DNA of 64,000 bases from Actinomadura hallensis (GTDB taxonomy: Bacteria > Actinomycetota > Actinomycetes > Streptosporangiales > Streptosporangiaceae), in assembly GCF_006716765.1 (NCBI RefSeq), contig NZ_VFPO01000001.1:6386001-6450000 (forward strand), in the 5' to 3' direction. Shown piece by piece: positions 1 through 7,270 of this stretch (position 1 is its first letter; every line of letters starts with the position of its first letter). A program made the translations under genes and the position numbers. Under the pieces are notes generated by a model. It ran no database searches. It saw nothing but the letters and a program-made list of their open reading frames with translations, and was not told where the DNA came from.

Positions 1-904
1 CGCCCGACAGCCGCAGCGCGGGTTCGACGCCGGGTTCCGGCGTCTCCTCCTCCTGCGGCCGCGCGCCGCCGCGGCGTTCGACCGGCAGCATGCCGAGCGC
101 GGCGGCCTCGGCGCGCAGCGACACGTCCCGGCCGACCATCTGCCGCGCCAGCTCCTGCGGGGTGGTGTCCGCGGTCGCGCTGTGGAACACGACGCGGCCC
201 CGGCGCAGCACGGTCACCCGGTCGGTGGCCGTGGTGATCTCCGCCAGCTTGTGGCTGATCAGGATCACCGCGCGGTCCTCGCTCGCGACGACCTCGCGCA
301 GCACGCCGAACAGTTCCGCCGACTCCGCCTGGGTGAGCACCGAGGTGGGCTCGTCCAGGACGAGGACGGACGGGTCGCGGCGCAGGCACTTGATCAGCTC
401 GACGCGCTGCCGCTCGCCCGCCGACAGCCGGGACACGGGCGCGAGCGGGTCGATCGGCAGCCCGTACCGGGCGCCGACCTCCTCGACCTGCTCGCACGCC
501 CGTGCCCGGTCGACCTTGCCGGTGTCGCCGAGGGTGACGTTCTCCCAGACGGTGAGCGGCTCGACGAGGCTGAAGTGCTGGTGCACCATGCCGATGCCGA
601 GCGCGATCGCCTCCTGCGGACCCGTGACCTCGACCGGGCGGCCGTCGTGGTGGATCGTTCCGGTGTCCCGCCTGACGAGCCCGAGCAGGATCTTCATCAG
701 CGTGGACTTGCCCGCGCCGTTCTCGCCCAGCAGGCCGTGGATCTCGCCGCGGTGGACGGTCAGGTCCACCGCGTCGCACGCCACGACCGGCCCGTAGGAC
801 TTGCCGATCCCGCGCAGCACCAGCGCGGGCGCCCGGCCCCCGCCGCCCTGACCGAGGCCGTCGTGAGGGAGGCCGCCTTCGCGGAGGCCGTCACGATCGG
901 TCAT
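1..904 (-). CDS. BMP-type ABC transporter ATP-binding protein (partial, C-terminus beyond window)
   Basis: ATPase subunit of an ABC importer, working at the inner face of the membrane with the BMP lipoprotein encoded just upstream. The reverse-strand reading opens MTDRDGLREGG and holds a Walker A GENGAGKST near residue 60, a Q-loop MVHQHFS, the signature SRLSAGERQ, Walker B VLVLDEPTS and an H-loop ISHK, all in the first of the two ATPase domains usual in this family. The ATG lies one base after the stop of the lipoprotein gene, so they are co-transcribed and probably translationally coupled. The reading frame is open at base 1, so the second ATPase domain and the permeases must lie outside. 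Substrate is unknown; characterised BMP systems often move nucleosides. Confidence 0.93.
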   Translation of the reverse strand, partial: MTDRDGLREGGLPHDGLGQGGGGRAPALVLRGIGKSYGPVVACDAVDLTVHRGEIHGLLGENGAGKSTLMKILLGLVRRDTGTIHHDGRPVEVTGPQEAIALGIGMVHQHFSLVEPLTVWENVTLGDTGKVDRARACEQVEEVGARYGLPIDPLAPVSRLSAGERQRVELIKCLRRDPSVLVLDEPTSVLTQAESAELFGVLREVVASEDRAVILISHKLAEITTATDRVTVLRRGRVVFHSATADTTPQELARQMVGRDVSLRAEAAALGMLPVERRGGARPQEEETPEPGVEPALRLSG

Positions 905-905
905 C

Positions 906-1985
906 TCACTTACCGAGCCTCTCCACTTCCGCGTCCGGGTCGATCTCGCCCTTCGCGATCTTCTCGACGAACTCGTCGAGCTTCTTCTGGATCTCCGGGT
1001 CCTTCTTGCAGAGCTTGATCGCGGGCAGCGGGTCCTTGCCGATCGTCCAGACCTTCTCCACGCCCAGCTCGAGCTTCCCGTCCGCGAACATCCGCAGCGC
1101 CTCGGTCAGGTAGTCGCCGGGGCTGTACAGCACGGAGATGTCGAACTTCGGCTCGGTGGAATCGCACCGGTCGGTGCCGGGGGTCAGCGTGATGAGGTTC
1201 TTGCTGTTGGCCAGCGTCGTCGCCGCGTCGGTCGAGCCGCCGAGGTAGGGGTAGACGACCTCCGCGCCCTGGTCCATCTGCGCCTGCACGGCCTCGCGGG
1301 CCTTGGCGGCGTCGTCCTGGTCACCGGAGTAGGTGGTGGTGACGGTCGCGTCCGGCAGCACCGAGCGGACGCCCGCCTTGAACGCCGTGGAGGCGTTGAT
1401 GTTGAAGTCGACCTCCATGCCGGCGACGAACGCGGCCTTGGTGGCGCCGCGCGCCTCCATCATCAGGCCCGCCGCGTAGCCGGCGGTCAGGATGCTCTGC
1501 GCGGCGTCGTCGGTGGACAGCATGATCCGCGGCGTCTGCTGGACGTTGCCGGAGCTCGGGACGTACCAGGCGGTCTTCGCGCACACCGCCTCCTCCGAGG
1601 CGGGGATCGCGTCCTTGAGCTCGGACGCGCCGAGCGCGACCATGTCGACCTTCTGCTGGCACAGCGCGCGGGCCGCGCTCAGCGCCTCGGTCTCCGGGAC
1701 GTTGCCGCGCTTGATGACGGTCCAGCCCTTCTCCTTGGCGAACTCGTCGGCGGCGGTCACGAAGCTCTCGTAGTAGCCGTTGTCGTTGATGTCGCCGGGG
1801 CTGAGCACCCCGATGATCACCTTGCCGTCGCCGTTGACGTCGGGGTCGGGAACGACCGTGGTGCCGGATCCGCCGGCGGAGTCCGGGGTGGCGGTGGCGT
1901 CCTTGTCGGCGCAGCCGGACAGGGCGAGAAGGGTGGCGCACGCGACTGCCGCGCTCGCGATCCGTGCCGTTTTGCGGTTCTTCAC
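906..1985 (-). CDS. BMP family substrate-binding lipoprotein
   Basis: Extracytoplasmic solute receptor of the ABC importer, 359 aa. It starts with a signal peptide ending in a lipobox, LSGC with the lipidated Cys near residue 25, followed by a short acidic and Thr-rich linker. The body (from about residue 45, KVIIGVLSPGDINDNGYYES) matches the PnrA/Med/BMP fold. The GTG start at 1985 is preceded by AAAGGA on the minus strand and overlaps the stop of the amidohydrolase gene (GTGA), which decides the start. Family members bind purine nucleosides or related small molecules. Next to an amidohydrolase and dehydrogenases, a catabolic substrate is plausible but not shown. Confidence 0.92.
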   Translation of the reverse strand: MKNRKTARIASAAVACATLLALSGCADKDATATPDSAGGSGTTVVPDPDVNGDGKVIIGVLSPGDINDNGYYESFVTAADEFAKEKGWTVIKRGNVPETEALSAARALCQQKVDMVALGASELKDAIPASEEAVCAKTAWYVPSSGNVQQTPRIMLSTDDAAQSILTAGYAAGLMMEARGATKAAFVAGMEVDFNINASTAFKAGVRSVLPDATVTTTYSGDQDDAAKAREAVQAQMDQGAEVVYPYLGGSTDAATTLANSKNLITLTPGTDRCDSTEPKFDISVLYSPGDYLTEALRMFADGKLELGVEKVWTIGKDPLPAIKLCKKDPEIQKKLDEFVEKIAKGEIDPDAEVERLGK

Positions 1986-3430
1986 CTCAGGGGGTCCTTT
2001 CGATCGGACGGTGAGACGAGCGGGGGGCGGGAGCTCGGTTCGGCGGCGGTCGCGGGGACCACCGGCCAGCGGCGGGGGACGTCCAGCCCGGCCGCGCGCA
2101 GCAGCGCGGCCGACCGCGACTCCGCCTCCCGGCGCAGGTGCGCCGGGTCGACGGTCGTGAGCCGGCGGTTGCGCACGACCGCCTTCCCGCCGACCAGGAC
2201 GTCGCGGACGGTGTGCCCCGGCGCACCCCACACCAGGTGCGCGGCCAGGTCGCCGACCGGCGTCCAGGCCGGGTCTCGGGTGTCGAGGACGACCAGGTCG
2301 GCGGCCTTGCCGACCTCGATCGACCCGATCTCGCCGCCGAGGCCGACCGCCTCGGCGCCGGCGCACGTGGCCAGCGCGAACGCCTCGTCGGCGCGCAGCG
2401 GCCAGGTGCCCCGGTCGTTCTCCAGGCCGGCCAGCAGCCCCGCGGCGCGCAGCACGTCGGGGGCGTCGCCGGCGTTGTGGGCGTCGCAGCCGAGCGCGAC
2501 GCGGCCGCCGCGGCGGACCAGCTCGCCGTGCCGCCCGGCCCGCGTGTACCCCTGGCCGAGCCGCAGGTACGCGGCCGGGCAGGACGCGACCGCCGTGCGG
2601 GTCGCGAGGACCGCCTCGACCTCGTCGTCGTCGAGCCACACGGCGTGGCCGAGCAGCAGCCGCGGCCCCAGCACGCCCAGCTTGCGCAGGTGGACGAGCG
2701 GGCGGGCGCCGGTGCGGCGCAGGTACGACTCGGCGTCGCCGGGTCCGGGCGACATGTGCCAGGTCATGGTGGTCCCGAGCCGCTCGGCGAGCTCGGCGGC
2801 GCCGGTGAAGAGCTCGTCGCTGACGAGGTCGTGGCCGACCAGCGTGATCCACCCGGTCACCGGGCCGTCGGCGGGGAGGCTCCGCACGATCTCCTCCTGG
2901 CGGGCGAGGGCCTCCGCGGCGGGCAGGGAGTGCGGGACGCCGGGCGCGTCCCAGCCCCAGCCGCCGACGCGTCCCCGGATCCCGGCCGCGGACAGGCCGG
3001 CGGCGACCCGCTCCGGGTGCGCCACGGTGCCCGCCTCCAGGACGGTCGTGACGCCGCGCATCAGCGACTCGGCGGCCGTCAGCGTGGCCGCCAGCTCGTC
3101 GTCGTCCCCGGTGACCCGCGCGTGCAGCGGCACCGCCCAGCCGAAGATCGCTTCCTGGGCGTCGACGTCGTCGGGGATGACGCTGCGGATCAGCGGGTCC
3201 ACGGTGCAGTGCTGGTGCGCGTTGATCAGGCCCGGGACGACGACGCAGCCGCGCGCGTCCAGCTCGGCGGCGCCGGGGTGGGCGGCGCGCAGCGCGTCGT
3301 GCGGGCCGATCGCCGCGATGCGGCCGTCGGCGACCGCGACGGTGGCGTCGGCGACGACCTCGCGTCCGGGCGCCATCGTGACGACGGTGCCGCCGGTGAC
3401 CAGGAGGGAGGACCCGTGCAGCCCGCTCAT
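1982..3430 (-). CDS. Amidohydrolase (ATZ/TRZ-cytosine deaminase-like family)
   Basis: Metal-dependent cytosolic hydrolase or deaminase of 482 aa. Visible metal and catalytic positions are HxH (H72 and H74, in NAHQHC), H225 in TWHMSP, H262 in LGHAVWL and D316 in LGCDAHN. A small beta domain made of both ends (VTGGTVVTM at the start, VGKAADLVVLDT near the end) is typical of the ATZ/TRZ and guanine deaminase group. Both junctions are 4-bp overlaps: ATGA with the upstream alcohol dehydrogenase stop and GTGA with the lipoprotein start, so the genes form one operon. It probably removes an amino, halide or amide group from the imported compound. The exact substrate cannot be read from sequence. Confidence 0.88.
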   Translation of the reverse strand: MSGLHGSSLLVTGGTVVTMAPGREVVADATVAVADGRIAAIGPHDALRAAHPGAAELDARGCVVVPGLINAHQHCTVDPLIRSVIPDDVDAQEAIFGWAVPLHARVTGDDDELAATLTAAESLMRGVTTVLEAGTVAHPERVAAGLSAAGIRGRVGGWGWDAPGVPHSLPAAEALARQEEIVRSLPADGPVTGWITLVGHDLVSDELFTGAAELAERLGTTMTWHMSPGPGDAESYLRRTGARPLVHLRKLGVLGPRLLLGHAVWLDDDEVEAVLATRTAVASCPAAYLRLGQGYTRAGRHGELVRRGGRVALGCDAHNAGDAPDVLRAAGLLAGLENDRGTWPLRADEAFALATCAGAEAVGLGGEIGSIEVGKAADLVVLDTRDPAWTPVGDLAAHLVWGAPGHTVRDVLVGGKAVVRNRRLTTVDPAHLRREAESRSAALLRAAGLDVPRRWPVVPATAAEPSSRPPLVSPSDRKDPLR

Positions 3431-4455
3431 GGCCGTACCAGGACCTTGCCGATGGACGTCCGCGACTCGGCGGCGGCGAACGCGGCGGGCGACTCGTCCA
3501 GCCCGAACTCGGCCTGCCGGACGGTGCGCAGGCCGCCGCCGAAGTAGGCGTCCAGCATCGCGGCGAACTCCGCCTCGGTGTAGGCGCCCGAGCCGAGCAG
3601 CCGCAGCCCGCGGTGGTAGACGCCGGCGAGGGAGATCACGACCTCGTCGCCGGTGGTGTTGCCGAACGTCACCAGGCGCCCGCCGACGCGCAGGCTGTCC
3701 AGCGAGGTCCGCCAGGTCGCCGCGCCCACGTGGTCGAGCGCGACGTCGGCGCCCTCGCCGCCGGTGAAGCGGCGCACGGCCGCGACGACGTCGGCGTCGT
3801 TGTGCAGCAGCAGGTCGGCGCCCAGCTCGCCGGCGAGCGCGAGCTTGGCGTCGCTGCCCGCGACCGCGACGACCCGCGCCCCGGCCCGCTTGGCGAGCTG
3901 CACCGCGGCGATGCTGACCCCGCTCGCGGCGGCCTGCACCAGCACGGTCTCCCCGGCGGCGACCTCGCCCACGGTGAGGGTGGCGTGCCAGGCGGCGCTC
4001 CACGCCGACGGCAGCGAGGCGGCGTCGGCGAGGTCGACGTGCGCCGGGACGTGGTGGGCGAGGCGGGCGGGAACGACCACGTACTCGGCGAAGCCCCCGG
4101 CGACGTTCCCGCCGATCACCCGGACGCCGGGGCAGTGCCCGCGGTCCCCGGCGCGGCAGCGGGGGCACGTCCCGCAGCCGAGCGTCGGGTCGATGACCAC
4201 GCGGTCGCCGGGGGCGTGCCCGCGCACCTCGTCGCCGACCGCCTCGACGTGACCGGCCACGTCCATGCCGGCGATGTGCGGGAGGCGGAAGCCGGGCAGG
4301 AGCGCGGGGCCCCGGCGCTGGAGGACGTCGAGCCGGTTCAGCGCGCAGGCCCGTACCCGGACGAGCACGTCACGGGGACCGGGGACCGGGTCGGCGATGT
4401 GCCGCAGCGACACCACCTCCGGGCCACCGAATCCCGTCTGGACCAGCGCCTTCAC
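3427..4455 (-). CDS. Zinc-type alcohol dehydrogenase / quinone oxidoreductase (MDR superfamily)
   Basis: Medium-chain dehydrogenase/reductase of 342 aa. The N-terminal GroES-like domain carries four structural-zinc cysteines (C94, C97, C100, C108 in CGTCPRC...C). The usual catalytic His-Glu pair is replaced by Met-Asp (AGMDVAGHV), as in quinone-reductase-like members. The Rossmann part shows VLVQAAASGVS and AVAGSDAKLALA. Two consecutive GTG codons are possible starts; the second (4455) sits 5 bases after GGAGG and is preferred. It is the first gene of the operon that continues into the amidohydrolase and transporter genes. A 25-bp inverted repeat lies about 40 bp upstream. Confidence 0.88.
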   Translation of the reverse strand: MKALVQTGFGGPEVVSLRHIADPVPGPRDVLVRVRACALNRLDVLQRRGPALLPGFRLPHIAGMDVAGHVEAVGDEVRGHAPGDRVVIDPTLGCGTCPRCRAGDRGHCPGVRVIGGNVAGGFAEYVVVPARLAHHVPAHVDLADAASLPSAWSAAWHATLTVGEVAAGETVLVQAAASGVSIAAVQLAKRAGARVVAVAGSDAKLALAGELGADLLLHNDADVVAAVRRFTGGEGADVALDHVGAATWRTSLDSLRVGGRLVTFGNTTGDEVVISLAGVYHRGLRLLGSGAYTEAEFAAMLDAYFGGGLRTVRQAEFGLDESPAAFAAAESRTSIGKVLVRP

Positions 4456-4494
4456 CACAACCTCCGGCCGAAGCCACCCTCGACTACCATCTCG

Positions 4495-4519
4495 CATTAC
4501 GAACCATCGGCTCGTAATG
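4495..4519. promoter_or_regulatory. Inverted repeat, candidate operator of the dehydrogenase-transporter operon
   Basis: CATTACGA (4495-4502) and TCGTAATG (4512-4519) are perfect 8-bp inverted arms with a 9-base spacer. They lie in the otherwise GC-rich gap between the aldehyde dehydrogenase stop and the alcohol dehydrogenase start. Size and symmetry fit a TetR- or GntR-type dimer site. No regulator gene is adjacent in the window. Confidence 0.5.
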
Positions 4520-4588
4520 TGAGGCACACTCTGAACCCCGCCCCCGGCGCGTGTCAACACCCGCGCCCCAATCGCGACGCGACCGGGA

Positions 4589-6046
4589 TCAGCGGTCGAG
4601 CAGCCGAACGGCCACCGCCTTCTCCTGCGTGTACTCGCGCAGCGCCGCGTAGCCGCCGCCCGAGCTGAACCCGCTGTCCTTCTGCATGTTGAACGGGAAG
4701 CCGATGACGCCCGCGTCGTGGAACTGGTTCACGGCGACCTGCCCGGACCGCACCTCCTTGGCCACGCGCAGCGCCCGCGACACGTCGTCGGTCCAGATGC
4801 AGGCGAGCAGGCCGAAGTCGGTGTCGTTCATCATCTCGATCGCCCGGTCGGTGCCCGAGAAGCCCTGGACGGTGAGCACCGGCCCGAAGACCTCCTCGCG
4901 GACGATCCGCATGCCCGGGTCCACCCGGTCGAAGACCGTCGGCGCCACGAACCAGCCCTCGTCCGGCACCTCCGCCTCCGCCCCGCCGGTGACGAGGCGG
5001 GCGCCGTCGGCGGACGCGCTCTCCAGGTACCCGAGCACGCGCTCGCGCTGCTCGGGACTGGCGAGCGGTCCCATGTCGAGGTCCTGGTCCCACGTGCCGA
5101 GGCGGACGGCGCGCATGCCCTCGGCGACGCGCTCGGTCACCTCGTCCCGGATCGACTCCTCCACCAGCAGGCGCGAGCCCGCGTAGCAGTTCTGGCCGGC
5201 GTTCTCGGTGATGGAGCCGACGATCGCGGGGATCGCCGCGTCGAGGTCGGCGTCGGCGAACACCACGTTGGGCGACTTGCCGCCCAGCTCCAGCTTGACC
5301 GGCACGAGGTTCTCGGCCGCGGCCCGCATGATCGCCCGGCCGGTGGCGGTGGACCCGACGAAGCTGATGTGGTCGATGTCCCGGTGGGACGTGAGCGCCA
5401 CGCCCGCCTCCGCGCCGAGCCCGGTGACGACGTTGAACACGCCGGGCGGCAGCCCCGCCTCGCGGGCGAGCTCCGCCAGCGCCAGGGGTCCGAGGGGGGC
5501 GACCTCGGACGGCTTGAGCACGACCGTGTTGCCGGCCGCGAGCGCGGGCGCGACGTTGGCGGCGGTCAGCAGGGTCGGAACGTTCCACGGCAGCGCGACC
5601 GCGCACACCCCGTACGGCTCGGGGATCGTGAGACCCAGGTAGCCGGGCGAGCGGGTGGGCAGCGTGACGCCGGTGAGCTTGTCGGCGGCGCCGGCGAAGT
5701 ACGCGACGATCCCCTGCGCGATGAAGGCGTTCATCCGCCCGCCGGACAGCGGCTTGCCGACGTCCCGCGCCTCGAACCGGGCGAGGTCCTCGACGCGCTC
5801 CATGATCAGCTCTGCCCAGCGGCCCAGCAGGGCGCCGCGCTCGGTGGGCGAGGTCGCGGCCCAGGCCGGGAAGGCCCGCCGCGCCGCGGCCACGGCGGCG
5901 TCCACGTCGGCCTGGCCGCCGCGCGCGACCGGGCGGATAGCCTTGCCGTTCGCCGGGTCCAGGACGGGGAGTTCTCGCTGGTCGAGGGCGGGAACCCAGG
6001 CGCCATCGATGAGCTGCCGGGCGGCCGGGATATCAAGTGCGGACAT
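4589..6046 (-). CDS. NAD(P)-dependent aldehyde dehydrogenase
   Basis: Oxidises an aldehyde to its carboxylic acid; 485 aa, the usual ALDH length. The catalytic cysteine is C287 in ENAGQNCYAG, the general base E253 in KLELGGKSP and the oxyanion Asn N155 in LPWN. The cofactor site VGSTATGR and the C-terminal EEVFGPVL are present. AAGGATTCC precedes the ATG at 6046. It is transcribed away from the aryl-alcohol-type dehydrogenase at 6124, and the 77 bp between them must hold both promoters. Position next to two alcohol dehydrogenases and a P450 suggests the last oxidation step of a side-chain oxidation route. The substrate is not identifiable. Confidence 0.93.
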   Translation of the reverse strand: MSALDIPAARQLIDGAWVPALDQRELPVLDPANGKAIRPVARGGQADVDAAVAAARRAFPAWAATSPTERGALLGRWAELIMERVEDLARFEARDVGKPLSGGRMNAFIAQGIVAYFAGAADKLTGVTLPTRSPGYLGLTIPEPYGVCAVALPWNVPTLLTAANVAPALAAGNTVVLKPSEVAPLGPLALAELAREAGLPPGVFNVVTGLGAEAGVALTSHRDIDHISFVGSTATGRAIMRAAAENLVPVKLELGGKSPNVVFADADLDAAIPAIVGSITENAGQNCYAGSRLLVEESIRDEVTERVAEGMRAVRLGTWDQDLDMGPLASPEQRERVLGYLESASADGARLVTGGAEAEVPDEGWFVAPTVFDRVDPGMRIVREEVFGPVLTVQGFSGTDRAIEMMNDTDFGLLACIWTDDVSRALRVAKEVRSGQVAVNQFHDAGVIGFPFNMQKDSGFSSGGGYAALREYTQEKAVAVRLLDR

Positions 6047-6123
6047 ACGGGGAATCCTTGACCGTAACTATCACGCATGTCAAGATGCCGTATCTCTTTA
6101 TGAAATGACCCCTGGGAGGCCGC

Positions 6124-7203
6124 ATGCGGGTGACCGCCGCCGTACTGGAGCGTCCGGGAGAACCCCTGGTCCTGCGGGACGTCGACCTCGGCCCGCCGCG
6201 GCCCGACGAGGTGCTGGTCCGGCTGAGCGCCGTCGGCATCTGCGCCACCGACCTCGAGTTCGCCGCCTTCTTCGAGGCGCCCGCCGTCCTCGGCCACGAG
6301 GGCGCCGGAGTCGTCGAGAAGGTCGGCGATCACGTCACCTCCGTCGCGCCCGGCGACCACGTCGCGCTGTCGTTCGCCTCCTGCGGCCGGTGCCGCCCCT
6401 GCCTGACCGGCACGCCCGGCTACTGCCTGCGGTTCGACGCGCTCAACTTCAGCGGGCGGCGCCCCGACGGCTCGTCGGCCGTCTCCATGGACGGCGCCGA
6501 GATCAACGCGCACTTCCTCGGGCAGTCGGCGTTCGCCGACCACGTGGTCGTGCCCGCCCGCGCCGTCGTTCCCGTCGGCAAGGACGTCGACCTCCTGCTC
6601 GCCGGGCCGTTCGGCTGCGGCTTCCAGACCGGCGCCGGCGGCGTCCTCAACGTGCTGCGACCCGCCCCCGGCTCGTCCATCGCGATCTTCGGCGCCGGGT
6701 CGGTCGGCATGGCGTCCGTCATCGCCGCCGCGCTCAGCGGATGCACGACCGTCGCGGCCGTCGACCTCAACGCCGGCCGGCTGGCCACCGCCCGCTCCCT
6801 CGGCGCCACGCACGGCGTGACCGGCGGCGAGACCGCCGCCGAGGAACTGCGCGCCATCGCCCCGGACGGGTTCGACTACGTCCTGGAGACCACCGGCCGC
6901 GCCGACGTCCTGCGCACCGCCGTGGAGTCCCTCGCCCCGCTCGGCCACTGCGGCGTGATCGGCGTCGGGCCGAGCGAGGAGATGAGCCTCGGCTGGCGCA
7001 GCGTCCTGAACGGCCGCACGATCACCGGCATCATCGGCGGCGGCGCGGCCCCGCAGGTCTTCGTGCCCGAGCTGCTGCGGCTCCACGCCGCGGGACGCTT
7101 CCCCGTGCAGGAGATCGTCCGGCACTTCCCGTTCGAGCGGATCGGCGACGCCATCGAGGCCACCAGGAGCGGCGCGGTCGCCAAGGCCGTGCTGACCTTC
7201 TGA
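6124..7203 (+). CDS. Zinc-dependent aryl-alcohol-type dehydrogenase
   Basis: NAD-dependent MDR alcohol dehydrogenase of 359 aa. Catalytic zinc ligands are C40 (GICATD), H58-E59 (LGHEG) and C165 (GPFGCGFQTG). Structural zinc cysteines are C87, C90, C93 and C101. The Rossmann motif GAGSVG is at 190-195 and D214 at the end of the second strand favours NAD over NADP. The GPFGCGxQTGAG segment resembles benzyl-alcohol dehydrogenases. GGGAGG lies 5-6 bases before the ATG. The position normally His after the first Cys (ICHTD) is Ala here. The P450-reductase gene follows 67 bp downstream on the same strand. Confidence 0.92.
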   Translation: MRVTAAVLERPGEPLVLRDVDLGPPRPDEVLVRLSAVGICATDLEFAAFFEAPAVLGHEGAGVVEKVGDHVTSVAPGDHVALSFASCGRCRPCLTGTPGYCLRFDALNFSGRRPDGSSAVSMDGAEINAHFLGQSAFADHVVVPARAVVPVGKDVDLLLAGPFGCGFQTGAGGVLNVLRPAPGSSIAIFGAGSVGMASVIAAALSGCTTVAAVDLNAGRLATARSLGATHGVTGGETAAEELRAIAPDGFDYVLETTGRADVLRTAVESLAPLGHCGVIGVGPSEEMSLGWRSVLNGRTITGIIGGGAAPQVFVPELLRLHAAGRFPVQEIVRHFPFERIGDAIEATRSGAVAKAVLTF

Positions 7204-7270
7204 CCTCCAACTCCCAGTGGCGCGGCTGGGCAACACCGCGCAGAAGCCATGCGCACCTGGAGTCGTGCGA

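Noticed and set aside
7217..7270. Longer start of the P450 fusion at GTG 7217
   Set aside because: No Shine-Dalgarno; the ATG at 7271 has GGAG at the right distance and gives a normal P450 N-terminus.
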